From a virus: a stretch of DNA of 62,279 bases. How positions within the stretch are numbered: the stretch's first letter is position 1; each line of letters starts with the position of its first letter. Shown here piece by piece: positions 16,967-27,000 of this stretch. The position numbers and the translations under genes were made by a program. The notes beneath the pieces are model-generated. The model ran no database searches and was not told where the DNA came from. It saw nothing but the letters and a program-made list of their open reading frames with translations. The stretch lies in IMG/VR virus record IMGVR_UViG_3300025828_000024, positions 1-62,279 of that record. One strand, given 5' to 3'.

Positions 16967-17640
16967 TGCCACTCGTTATTCAGTCAGGACAACCAGTTTC
17001 ACAGGGTGTTTATACGGCACCAACCTCTCCGAAACCGCCAGAGCCAAAGGAAAAGAAGGGTGGTATCTTTAATAGTGGGTACATCAGTTTCAAAGATATG
17101 TTTGATGGCGGTGGCCCAGGCCGTAGTGGTGCTAGATTTTCTAGCGCAGATACAGGTGCATACGACACTAACAAAGACAACTACATATCTGAAGCCGAAT
17201 ACGCTGCAGCATCAAGCAGTCCAAATTTCTCACAGACTCAAGGCGGTATAGCAGCCTTATCAAACTTTATTGGAGCCAGACCTCGTGGTTCATATGGACG
17301 TGAACGCGCTCTTGGCCCAAGCGGAACCAACATTGGCACATCAGGTATTGCAAATTACATTGCTGGCGGCGGAATGTTTGGACCTATGCTTGGTGGTGGA
17401 CCTACTAGATTTCAGCAAGCATACCCAGAAATGGATCAAGGCAAGATGTTCACCATCCAAAACTTGATAGCTTCTGGAATGACACCAGAACAGGCTGCGG
17501 CATATGTCGGAGCTAACAATACTGGAGGCTCTATCATAAAGCCTATGCTCAAACCAACAGTAGGTATGAACATGGGCGGCTTGATGGCATTACGTGACTA
17601 CAACATGGGTATGCAGATGGGCATGGGGCAGTCGGTATGA
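16966..17640 (+). CDS. virion-cluster protein with an EF-hand motif
   Basis: Product of 224 aa. Residues ~62-73 (DTNKDNYISEAE) form a complete 12-residue EF-hand loop with Asp at 1, Asn at 3, Asp at 5, Ser at 9 and Glu at 12, so calcium binding is plausible. The remainder is Gly/Met-rich, with a MNMGGL-type C-terminus similar to the internal proteins downstream. It lies between the two membrane-protein genes of the lysis region. It may be an internal virion protein or a calcium-responsive factor; function unknown. Confidence 0.65.
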   Translation: MPLVIQSGQPVSQGVYTAPTSPKPPEPKEKKGGIFNSGYISFKDMFDGGGPGRSGARFSSADTGAYDTNKDNYISEAEYAAASSSPNFSQTQGGIAALSNFIGARPRGSYGRERALGPSGTNIGTSGIANYIAGGGMFGPMLGGGPTRFQQAYPEMDQGKMFTIQNLIASGMTPEQAAAYVGANNTGGSIIKPMLKPTVGMNMGGLMALRDYNMGMQMGMGQSV

Positions 17641-18026
17641 TACAGGCACTGATAGGACCACTGACTGAACTAGCGGGTGGATGGCTCAAAGGCAAGGCTG
17701 ATGCGCAAGCTGCCGCTGCAAATCTGAAGCTTGTAGAGGCAGAAGCGAAAGCGACCATAATGAAGTCCGCCGCTACATCGGAAGCGGAGTGGGAAAAGAT
17801 CATGGCGCAAGGCACCATGAACTCGTGGAAAGACGAGTATCTGGTCTTACTTTTCAGTATTCCGCTAATCCTCTGTTTTACAGGAGATTGGGGGCGCACC
17901 ACGGTAGCAGAAGGCTTCGCTGCTTTGGAGACAATGCCAGAGTGGTATCAATATACGTTGGGTGTAATCGTAGCTAGTAGCTTTGCCGTGCGGTCAGCAA
18001 CTAAATTCTTTGGGGGTAAGAAATGA
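17637..18026 (+). CDS. holin of the 3-TM GTA type
   Basis: Product of 129 aa. A charged amphipathic N-terminal region (ADAQAAAANLKLVEAEAK) is followed by WKDEYLVLLFSIPLILCF and then YTLGVIVASSFAVRSATKFFGGKK. This is the pattern of the 3-TM holin family first defined in gene-transfer agents of alphaproteobacteria. It would form the inner-membrane lesion that lets the endolysin out. The adjacent endolysin gene overlaps it by 4 bp. Confidence 0.85.
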   Translation: MIQALIGPLTELAGGWLKGKADAQAAAANLKLVEAEAKATIMKSAATSEAEWEKIMAQGTMNSWKDEYLVLLFSIPLILCFTGDWGRTTVAEGFAALETMPEWYQYTLGVIVASSFAVRSATKFFGGKK

Positions 18027-18496
18027 GTTTTAAGTTAAGCAGACGTAGCCTAGATCGTCTTGAGGGTATCGACGATAGACTACAAGAAGTTGTGAAGATG
18101 GCTATCACGCTCACGAAGACCGACTTCGGGGTGGTGCAAGGAATGAGAACCATCGAACAGCAGAAGGAGTTGGTTGCCAAAGGTGCCAGTAAAACGATGA
18201 AGTCGAAGCACCTTGAGGGTAAGGCTTTTGACATTATGGCCTTTGTAAATGGCAGAGCTAGTTGGGAATTGAATTTGTATGATGATCTAGCCGATGCAAT
18301 CAAGGAAGCTGCTATACATCTAGGCGTACCGATTTGTTGGGGTGCGGCATGGGGTACTGCTGATATGCCATATCCTATGGACATTCGTAAGTGGGATGGC
18401 ACAATGGAAGAAGCAATGAATGCCTACATAGACTTGCGTCGATCTCAAGGACGTAGACCGTTTATCGACGGACCACACTTTGAATTGATAGGTTAG
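18023..18496 (+). CDS. endolysin, M15-type L-alanyl-D-glutamate peptidase
   Basis: Product of 157 aa. H63 and D70 in SKHLEGKAFDIMA (the SxHxxGxAxD zinc motif) and H152 in the terminal GPHFELIG are the M15/VanY metal ligands. QGMRTIEQQKELVAKG is also typical. It cleaves peptide stems of peptidoglycan in the periplasm and lacks a signal peptide, so release depends on the holin encoded just upstream. Confidence 0.9.
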   Translation: MSFKLSRRSLDRLEGIDDRLQEVVKMAITLTKTDFGVVQGMRTIEQQKELVAKGASKTMKSKHLEGKAFDIMAFVNGRASWELNLYDDLADAIKEAAIHLGVPICWGAAWGTADMPYPMDIRKWDGTMEEAMNAYIDLRRSQGRRPFIDGPHFELIG

Positions 18497-18511
18497 TCGA
18501 ATGATGGTAAA

Positions 18512-18523
18512 GTGCAATTGAAC
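18512..18523 (-). repeat. dispersed palindrome, minus orientation (GTTCAATTGCAC)
   Basis: A one-arm variant (GCAC instead of GAAC) of the family described under 11820. It lies 15 bp after the endolysin stop and 16 bp before the next start. The same variant flanks the small terminase gene. Confidence 0.75.
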
Positions 18524-18539
18524 TAATTGAGAGGTCTCA

Positions 18540-19982
18540 ATGTTACCGTTTCTTTTTAGCTTAGGACTGCCCGCTCTTGCTCCAAGTATAGGACTTGGTG
18601 GACTCTCTGGTGCCGCTCTTGCTGGCATGGGTGCTGGCCTTGGCTCTTTTCTTGAAACAGGTGACGTTGGTAAAGGCATAAAAACTGGTATGCTGTCTTT
18701 CTTGGGTGGCAAACTTCTAGGTGGCTTAGGCGGTGGTGTAGCGGGCTTAAAGGATACAGCGGCTGGCAATGCAGTGCTGTCAGGAAAAGCTCAGGCGGCT
18801 ATGAGTCAAGGTGCATTCCAAGAGGCAGTCAAAGCTGCTGGGACTAAGGTTCCATTCTCAGGAATACTTGGTGAAAACGTGGGTTCTGCCATTCTGCAAC
18901 CTGGGATTATGACTGCAGCAGGTCTAAGTTCTGCTGTAAGTGCAGCGCAGCAAGAGCCAGAAAAGGGAAAAGATGGTGAAAGATTTGAACCACCTCTACC
19001 AACATCGCTAAAAAGACAGGTAACTATAGGTGATCCTCTCGAAGGTTCTGGTGAGCAAACTTACTTTGACTACACGTATAGTCCAGACCCTACGCTTGAA
19101 TATCCATATATAGATTACGGTACTTTGCAGGAGAAAAACCGCGAGGTTAAAGGAATGTATTTGGGTGGTATTGCAAGTGTAGGTGGAGGCCACCCTATGT
19201 TTATGGGTTTAGGAAGAGGTATAAGCAGCGCTCTTTCTCAATCTCAAGGTCCAAAAATACAAGCGTTTGTGCAAAAAGTTGAGAACGATGCACGATCAGA
19301 GTTTGGCGATGACTTATTTCAAGCACCTCAAGTAGCCACTCAAATTCCTACTCAAATGCCTATGAATCGTTTACAGCCAGCGATACCTACGGAACCTATG
19401 AATGCACTTGAGCAAGCGCAGCAAGCTAGAAATAGTAGTGTTCTCTCAGGACTTTACAATTCTGGCAAAGGAGCTGGGTTGGTCAACGCGGAAGCTATAC
19501 CAGTTAATGCAATGGCTCGCCCCGCGAATATGTTCCAGAGTGCATTGGGCATGGCTGAAGGTGGTGAAGTGGAATCCATGAATGAGAAAGATATCATTCT
19601 AGAATCCATCAAAGCCATAAAGGGAATGAAGGAAGACGCAGAAGCTCAAGAGATTTTGGGTGTATTCCTAGCGACATATGGTGAAGAAGCTCTTCGTGAT
19701 CTAGTAAGCTCTGTTCAGTCTGGTGAGTTTGATGAAACTGTTGAGCGCTTTGAAAACGGTGAGAATGGAATCGTTCGTGGGCCTGGGGATGGTTCTGGAA
19801 GTGATGACAAAGTTCCTGCAACCTTAGATAATCAACAGGATGTCCTGTTGACGGAAGGCGAGTATGTCTTCCGCGAACCAACTACTGATGCGCTTACCAA
19901 GGCGTATGGTGGTGGCTTTTTAGATAAGATCAATGAAGCTGAAGGAGATGCACCAGAGGTGCTGAGAAAAATGGTGGGTTAA
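18540..19982 (+). CDS. internal virion / ejection-type protein
   Basis: Product of 480 aa. The first ~120 residues are hydrophobic and Gly/Ala/Leu-rich, with possible membrane-active helices. The middle is acidic and Gln-rich. The C-terminus (PGDGSGSDDKVPATL, then TEGEYVFREP and YGGGFLDKIN) is a block frequent in large phage internal or tail proteins. Together with the next genes it probably belongs to the set injected with DNA. No catalytic motif is visible. Confidence 0.65.
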   Translation: MLPFLFSLGLPALAPSIGLGGLSGAALAGMGAGLGSFLETGDVGKGIKTGMLSFLGGKLLGGLGGGVAGLKDTAAGNAVLSGKAQAAMSQGAFQEAVKAAGTKVPFSGILGENVGSAILQPGIMTAAGLSSAVSAAQQEPEKGKDGERFEPPLPTSLKRQVTIGDPLEGSGEQTYFDYTYSPDPTLEYPYIDYGTLQEKNREVKGMYLGGIASVGGGHPMFMGLGRGISSALSQSQGPKIQAFVQKVENDARSEFGDDLFQAPQVATQIPTQMPMNRLQPAIPTEPMNALEQAQQARNSSVLSGLYNSGKGAGLVNAEAIPVNAMARPANMFQSALGMAEGGEVESMNEKDIILESIKAIKGMKEDAEAQEILGVFLATYGEEALRDLVSSVQSGEFDETVERFENGENGIVRGPGDGSGSDDKVPATLDNQQDVLLTEGEYVFREPTTDALTKAYGGGFLDKINEAEGDAPEVLRKMVG

Positions 19983-20402
19983 TTGAGAGTAAGTGCTGTT
20001 CCGAAGGAGGCGGTCAAGTACATATGGAAGGACGTTGAAAGGGTACTAGAGAAAAGTGTTGCTACGGCTGAAACAAAGATTCAGTTGATAGATGTTCTGA
20101 AAGGAATTCTGGACGACACTTATGTTCTTTGGGTAGTATTTGAGGAAGACGAGGTTGTTGCAGCATTTACTACTAGAATAATTGAGTATCCGCAGCGAAG
20201 AAGTATGGCACTTGATTGGGTAGGTGGAAGTAGAATGAAAGAATGGTTGGATATCGGTATGGAAAAGGTTATCGAATTTGCCTCTCTTAATAACTGCGAA
20301 CACCTAGAAGGCTATGGTCGTAAGGCTTGGGGGAGGGCTTTAAATAAATATGGGTTCTACCCAGAGTATATTGCGTTTCGCATGGAGATAGAAAATGGGT
20401 AA
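19983..20402 (+). CDS. GNAT-like phage protein
   Basis: Product of 139 aa using a TTG start directly after the preceding TAA. The pattern AAFTTRIIEYPQRRSMALDWVGG, interrupted by short loops, then GMEKVIEFASLNNC and GRKAWGRALNKYGFYPEY resembles small GNAT-fold proteins found among virion genes of marine phages. The acetyl-CoA loop is not obvious, so enzymatic activity is uncertain. It overlaps the next gene by 8 bp. Confidence 0.6.
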   Translation: MRVSAVPKEAVKYIWKDVERVLEKSVATAETKIQLIDVLKGILDDTYVLWVVFEEDEVVAAFTTRIIEYPQRRSMALDWVGGSRMKEWLDIGMEKVIEFASLNNCEHLEGYGRKAWGRALNKYGFYPEYIAFRMEIENG

Positions 20403-21891
20403 AGGCAGTTCAACGCCAACACAGCAGGTAGTGCAATCAACAGGTCTGCCTGATTACGTTGACCCGTATTTTAAGCGGCTCCTCAAGGGTGCTGAAGAGG
20501 CCACGATGCCCTTCGATCCAGAAACTGGAGAGTCAACCTATACCCCATATACAGGTGAAAGACTTACTCGAAGCGCAAATTATGGGGATATCACTGGTGC
20601 CAGACAAGATATTCGTGACATAGCGGGTGCTGGCCTTACTGGTATGAATGAAGCTCTTGCTGCTCAGAGGCTTGGCATGTCTGGAATAGCGGGCCTTGCA
20701 ATGGCACCGCCTAGCTTTACCGCATCTAATTTTTCTGCAACAGGTGTTGATCCTTACTCTGGCTTTATTGCTGGAACTGCTGATCCATATTCTAAATTTA
20801 CGGCAGGTACTGCAGACCCATTTAGTGAATTCCAACAGGCAGACTTTAACAAAGCTCAGGGTCAAGCGTATGACTTTGGTCCCGCCCGTCAGTTCACAGG
20901 ACAAGAAGTCGCTGACTACATGGACCCATACATGCAGAACGTGGTTGATCTGCAGAAACGTGAAGCAATTAAAGACTTTGCTCAACAGCAAGCGGGTAGA
21001 GATGCATCAGCAGTTCAAGCGGGTGCGTTTGGTGGTTCTCGTCAAGCCGTTGCTCAAGGTATGGCAGAGCAAAACTTACAGCAAAGACTTGGTGACATTC
21101 AGCAGGTAGGTAGCCAAGCAGCCTTTGACCGTGCGATGCAGATGTTTGAGTCTGACCGTGAAGCACAAATGGATGTTGAAGGTCGCCGTGCGGCAGAATT
21201 AGCCAGAGTTCAGGGTATTGACGTTGGCGAAACAGGACGCACACAGACGGGTGCCGCAGCAGAGATGGCACGAACACAGGCTGCAAGAGCGGCTGAACTT
21301 GCACGGACCCAAGGCATTGGTCTTGATGAGGCGGCACGAGTTCAAGCGGCAGAGGCGGCAGAGCTTGCTAGAACACAGGGCATCGGGCTTGATGAGGCCG
21401 CTCGTATACAGGCGGGTCAAGCTGCTGAGTTAGGTCGCACACAAGGTATCGATGTTGGTGAGGCGGCTCGTATTCAGGCAGCAAATGCGGCAGAGCAAGC
21501 TAGAATTCAAGCCGCTCTAGAGGCACAAAGGTACGGTACTGCAGGTCTATATGGCGACTTAATGGGCGCAGGTCGCGGTCTTGTTGGCTTAGGTGAGCTA
21601 GAGCGTGGCACTGATATACAAGGTGCGCAGCTTCTAGAAACATTAGGACGTGATATTCGTGGGGAAGATCAGGCTAGACTTGATCTTGCATATCAAGACT
21701 TCTTGCGTCAGCAAGACTATCCGATCAGTCAGTACGAGAGATACGCAGGTATCTTGAGTGGTGTGCCGACTGGTTCTTTGGATCGCACAACTCAGCAGTA
21801 TGCAAGCTACAATCCAATCCAACAGGCTCTTGGTGCAGGAATCTCTGCACTTGGTTTATACAGGGGACTAGGCGGAGGTTACGGAGCTTAA
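20395..21891 (+). CDS. internal virion protein with Ala-rich coiled-coil repeats
   Basis: Product of 498 aa. Residues ~270-375 contain about five repeats of ~20-22 aa built on AAELARTQGIGLDEAARVQA, predicting a long helical coiled coil. The N-terminal part (PDYVDPYFKRLLKGAEEA) and EVADYMDPYMQNVVDLQKREA recur in marine phage internal proteins. A role in the ejectosome or internal core fits its position between ejection-type genes; this is inference. Confidence 0.65.
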   Translation: MGKGSSTPTQQVVQSTGLPDYVDPYFKRLLKGAEEATMPFDPETGESTYTPYTGERLTRSANYGDITGARQDIRDIAGAGLTGMNEALAAQRLGMSGIAGLAMAPPSFTASNFSATGVDPYSGFIAGTADPYSKFTAGTADPFSEFQQADFNKAQGQAYDFGPARQFTGQEVADYMDPYMQNVVDLQKREAIKDFAQQQAGRDASAVQAGAFGGSRQAVAQGMAEQNLQQRLGDIQQVGSQAAFDRAMQMFESDREAQMDVEGRRAAELARVQGIDVGETGRTQTGAAAEMARTQAARAAELARTQGIGLDEAARVQAAEAAELARTQGIGLDEAARIQAGQAAELGRTQGIDVGEAARIQAANAAEQARIQAALEAQRYGTAGLYGDLMGAGRGLVGLGELERGTDIQGAQLLETLGRDIRGEDQARLDLAYQDFLRQQDYPISQYERYAGILSGVPTGSLDRTTQQYASYNPIQQALGAGISALGLYRGLGGGYGA

Positions 21892-21892
21892 C

Positions 21893-23992
21893 ATGAATAT
21901 CATAGAGCAGACAGAAGCACTCAAAGACCTTCCCGATCAAAGATTAATGCAAGAGATGCAGGCACCCACAGGGTTTGCACCTCAATTTCTTGTTCTTAGT
22001 GAGCTTAAACGCCGCAAAAGAATGCGTGATGAGTATCAGCGTCAGCAATCTGCTGACATGAAGACGGTTGCCGAAGAGACTATTACTGCAGCAGGTTTAC
22101 CACAGGGTGGCATCATGCAAATGTCACGGGCAATGAACCCAAATAGTTCAATTGCACAAAACACTGGAATGGACCAGGCACCTCAAATGCAGCCCACTAG
22201 AATGGCTGATGGTGGTGTGGTTCGCATGTTCGATGGTGGTGTTTCTGGCGGCACTATGTCTGCTATTGCAAACCTTAAAGCAAATTATCCTGATGTATAC
22301 AGGTCGGCAGTTGAGCAGGGCATTGTTGAAGAAATAGCAGGGTACATGCAAAATGTTGCTCAAGATGTGCCGTATGGCCTTGATGCTTTTGAAGATCCAC
22401 GTAGCTTTGATTTTCTGAAAAGCATGTTTACTGACCCATCTAATCGTGTCGTAACTGAGAAACAGCGTGAAATAGAAGAAAGCCAACCAGAAAGAGCATT
22501 ACAGGCAAGGATTGATTCTAGGAATGCACTAAGTAGGTATGGCGACAATGATCCTGTATTTGCAGAAGGTTCTGTGGCTGAATACCTAAGAGTTACACCA
22601 GAAGGTGGGTTCCCTAGAGCCAGTGAAGTGTATGATATTTCAGGAACTATGGTTTCTCCAGATGTTGAAGACTATATTCCACAAATTAGTGGTGAGCAGA
22701 GCTTTGTTTTGCAGAGGCCAAAAGGCGCTATGCTTAACCAACCCTCTACAAAGGGTGGTGATAAACCTGCTGCTATAAACGAACCCTCTACAAATGCATC
22801 TACATTTACTCAACTGATTGATGTTCGTGACCCAGTACCACCATACGGTGGTTTGTATTCAGAGCGTGACCGTTTAATGGCTGCGCAAGATGCATTTACT
22901 CAGGGTATTGGTTCTCTTGGTGGTCCGCTTACACAGGATGAAGCTTATGCAGCAGCGGCTCGTCAGAGAATAGAGTCACCTATAAGTACTCAAGTTGAGC
23001 AGCCAATGCTTGTTGATCAGATGGCAACAGCAAGCATCGAAGACGAATCCCCAATGATCGCAGAGCTTGCTCGCCAAGCTGAAATCAAGCGCATGATGGA
23101 GATCAACGAAATTCCAGAGCCTTCTCCAGAAGCTGGCCCTATATCTTCTGCCTTAGTTGACCTTGGTGAGGCGGGAATTGAAGGTCTTGGAAGTTCTTTT
23201 GAAGCAGGTGTTGATGCTCTTCAGTCCTTGACAGAAGGCGGAGATGGGATGCCAGAGCCTACCCCTGCATCCGCACTGCCAGAAGGGTTTGCACTTGGTG
23301 ATGGGACAACAGCAGAAGGTGCCTCGTCCTTTGGTGAGTTACTGAAATCATCTACTGACAAAGATGACACATCTACAAACCCTGCGGGAAATAAAACCAC
23401 TGGCGGGCAGAAGGCTAGTGCAACCTCATCTCTTGGTGGCATCGAAGGTCGTATTGCAAAGATGCTTGAAGATAAAGAGAAGAGCGTTCAGAGCGATAAG
23501 TGGATGGCGCTTGCTCAGGCGGGTATGGCCCTTATGTCATCAAAGGAGCCAACGCTTGCGGGTGCTATAGGTGAAGCAGGTCTTGTTGGTGTGGGTGCCT
23601 TGAAGAAAGGTAAAGCTCAGTATGAGAAAGATGTTCTTGATCTTCTAACTCTACAGCAACGTATAGATGAGCAGAGAGCACGGGCTTCTAGTAAGTCTGG
23701 GGGTCTAACCGCAAGCAATATGATTAGCCTGATGGATGATCTTCGTAGTTATAAAGGCGACATCCAAGATAGAATTGATGCCCTTAATGATCCTACAAAC
23801 TTAATGAGTGAAGAAGTGAAGGCCGCGCAGCTTCAAAGACTTCAGGCAGAATTGATGCGTACTGATATCGAGCTTGGCACTTATCGTAACGCTCTTAGTG
23901 GCGGGGGATCAAACAGAACTCCGATTGACGTAAGAGGTGGATCACAAACTCAGAGTGGTGTAGGATACAGCTTAGGCACAGCTAAACAATAA
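21893..23992 (+). CDS. internal virion protein
   Basis: Product of 699 aa. The first 80 residues (LKDLPDQRLMQEMQ, LSELKRRKRMRDEYQ) are basic helices typical of a phage internal-protein family, followed by MADGGVVRMFDGG. The centre is low complexity and acidic. Near residues 515-590 is an Ala/Gly-rich hydrophobic stretch (WMALAQAGMALMSSKEP). The end is helical. It is co-directional with, and 12 bp before, the giant polyvalent gene, so both probably enter the host with DNA. Confidence 0.65.
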   Translation: MNIIEQTEALKDLPDQRLMQEMQAPTGFAPQFLVLSELKRRKRMRDEYQRQQSADMKTVAEETITAAGLPQGGIMQMSRAMNPNSSIAQNTGMDQAPQMQPTRMADGGVVRMFDGGVSGGTMSAIANLKANYPDVYRSAVEQGIVEEIAGYMQNVAQDVPYGLDAFEDPRSFDFLKSMFTDPSNRVVTEKQREIEESQPERALQARIDSRNALSRYGDNDPVFAEGSVAEYLRVTPEGGFPRASEVYDISGTMVSPDVEDYIPQISGEQSFVLQRPKGAMLNQPSTKGGDKPAAINEPSTNASTFTQLIDVRDPVPPYGGLYSERDRLMAAQDAFTQGIGSLGGPLTQDEAYAAAARQRIESPISTQVEQPMLVDQMATASIEDESPMIAELARQAEIKRMMEINEIPEPSPEAGPISSALVDLGEAGIEGLGSSFEAGVDALQSLTEGGDGMPEPTPASALPEGFALGDGTTAEGASSFGELLKSSTDKDDTSTNPAGNKTTGGQKASATSSLGGIEGRIAKMLEDKEKSVQSDKWMALAQAGMALMSSKEPTLAGAIGEAGLVGVGALKKGKAQYEKDVLDLLTLQQRIDEQRARASSKSGGLTASNMISLMDDLRSYKGDIQDRIDALNDPTNLMSEEVKAAQLQRLQAELMRTDIELGTYRNALSGGGSNRTPIDVRGGSQTQSGVGYSLGTAKQ

Positions 23993-24003
23993 GGAGATGA
24001 CTC

Positions 24004-27000
24004 TTGGGCGTTTTTCAACAAGTAGGTCAGTTCTCTGGTAATCCATATTCTTTCACTATCGCAGGTGATGCACCGACTGAGCAGGAAGCTGCTCGTATCT
24101 CGCAGATATTAGATCAGCAAGAGTCACCTTATCGTCAGCAATATGAGTCTATGTATGGCGGTATAGCTGCTCTGCCTCAAGCCGCAGAAGAAGAGGGGCC
24201 AGACACTTCTTTTGGTAGTGCGTTTACTTCAGCGTTAGATGCTCCTCTTGAAAACTTCGCTACTACAGCGAGACTTACTGGTTACGAGGGTCTTGCTAAC
24301 TTCCTTAGTGATGCTGTTGAAACACCAGAGAATTATGAAAATGCCTCTGAGAAATTCATCAATGAGGGTGGATTTGGTTTCAGACTTGGATACGCACCAA
24401 GAGCTTTGGTCGAGCAAGCTGGCCAGTTCGCGGGTTCATTGTTGTCTAGAGGCGCGGGTGCAGTAATAGGTGGTGCTGTAACCCTTGGTAACCCTGCAGG
24501 TGTTTTGGCGGGAGCTATAACTGGCCCCGCTTTGTTTGAGGCAGTTCAGCTTGTTGGTCCGATTGCAGAAGAACGCGCAAGAAACAACGGCAGAGACACA
24601 CCAAACAGAGATGATTGGTTGGGTGCTATAGGTAGCTCAAGTGCATCTGGTGCATTAAACGCAATCGCCCCAGGAATGGCTGGCACTTTAAGAAAACTTG
24701 TTGTTGAAGGTGGGACTGAAACGCTTCAGTCAGTAATTCAACAGACTGGTGAGACCGCAGGTACAGACAAGGGTCTTGATATCAGCTTGAAGCAAGCGGT
24801 TGGTGAGGGTGTCCTAGCGGGTGGTACTGTTGCCGCTATCTCTGGCCCCATAGACCTTGTTAAGGGCAAGCCTAAGCCTGAAGCTGACGTGCAGCTTGAT
24901 GAAGATATTCTAGAAGAAGCTCAGGTAACCAGAGAAAGATTGGGGTATGCATCTACTATAAGCCAAGAAATCACAGCAGATGCAGAGGCTAAAGCAGAAG
25001 CGGCCATACAATCTGAGACACCTCAAGAAACATCGCAAGAACCTGCAACATTTTCTGAGGTTACAACAGAAGAAGAGTTTGCCGAAAAGACATTTAACAA
25101 GGCGCAATATGATCGCGTACTTCAGCAAATCAAAGCTGATATTGCACGAGAGAAAGCATTGAGTGTCACTGGCATACAGCAGGGCGTAAAGAAAGATATA
25201 CCTGAGACAAAGGTCAGTCAGGTTCGTGACATCATGGCAGAGCTAGAGACACGAGGATACTTGCAATCTGAGCCGCAACCCGCTGCAGTTCGTGATCGTG
25301 CTACAGGTGTTCGATATACACCCGCTCCTCAATACGCAGCCACACAGAACATCGTGCCTCAATTGAAGACACCAGATGTCGCTTATCGTCGCCAAATCGA
25401 TATCGCCAATGAAGCGATAGAGAAAAACAACCGCATTATGGAAGACTTAAAACTTGATTTGGATTCCGTCCGTCAGTTTGGTCGAGACTTGCAGGGTAAG
25501 CGTACCAGTGAGGATGCTATTAACTACGAGATCACAAGACTTAGTGAGCGCAATAAGCAGTACAATGGGGTTGTCAACGAAGCACAGCAGGGGCTGCAGC
25601 GCCTTGGTCGTTTGCCGTATGTGCCTCGTGTAACACCTGAATTCAACAGATCACAGAAGATCGAACGCAAGGTTGCAGCAGCCAAGGCTCGTAGTGTTGC
25701 GGATCAAGTGAAAGAAAAAGTTCAATCGAACAAACCTGTATTCACACCTGCCCTGACTGAGAAACAGGACAAGGTATTCAAGTCTATCCGTGGTCGCCTT
25801 GATGGCTATGGACTAAAAGATGTTCGCCTCAGTGCAGAGCAGATTGTCGATGGTGGTGAAGGTACATATAACCCAACCAACCGCATGATCAGTTTGTCTA
25901 TGGGTCTATATGATCCAAAGCTATCAGAGACAGAACTGTTTGATCGTGTGGGTGAGGTTCTTGATCACGAGACAGTTCATGCCCTGAAAGAGATGAACGT
26001 CATCAAGCCTGATGAATGGAAGGCACTGACCAATGCAGCGGCTAAGGTTAAGTACACCAAGGTAAAGGGCGGCGAAAAGCAACAGCGCAAATACACATAT
26101 CTAGACAGAGCCAAGCGTTTGTATGGCGATATGGATGCAGAAATCCAGTCTGAAGAAGCCGTTGCGGAGATGTTCCGTGATTACAATTCAGGAAGATTAG
26201 ACTTAAAAGGAAAGCCCCAGGGGCTGTTCACGAAGATTAAAAATTTCTTCAAGTCTATCATTGGCGGCGCTACAGATAACGGCTTCACAGATGTTCAATC
26301 AATCTTTGATGAGATAGTTGTGGGCAACATTGGTCAACGCGAACGTGGCGTTGCGGCACAGCAGCAGACGGAACCCGCAGCACGTCAATCAAGACTGGCT
26401 GCTACAGAAGAAGAGATAGCTCCTGAAAAGGACATCAGAATGCCGTTGAATGTAGCGGCACCCAACGATCAAATACGTGCTGAAATTCAGCGCATGACAA
26501 ACCAAAACCGTCCGCTGGTTAAGAGATTGATCAAGCGTATCGATGAAAGATTTGGAACCAAGTCAGGTGATAACGCAAAGGACTTATCAAAGGTAACACA
26601 GAAGGCTCGTCGTCCTTCTATCCTAGCAAACAAGCCTTGGCATGATGTGTCTCACATCCGTGATAGCTATCGCTTCAAGACAGTAATCGATGACTTCCGT
26701 GCAGTACCTGCAATCTTTGATGAGCTTCTAGCTGACGGAATATCTCTGGTTAAGATCGACACAGGCAAGCTATTCCGCCCCAAGGAATGGGGATGGCGCA
26801 TCATTGCATTTGATCTTCGCATGCCAAATGGACAGCTTGTAGAATGGTATCTACCTCTGAAGGAATTAGAGGTTGAGAAGAAAGCTCGTGGTCACCTGAT
26901 CTTTGAAGAGTGGCGCAACAAGACACAGGAAGAGTTGTCAGCGCAGCGTGATGCTTACTTTGAGGCAATCGCTCGTAGTTACAGGAACTATGACGAAGCG

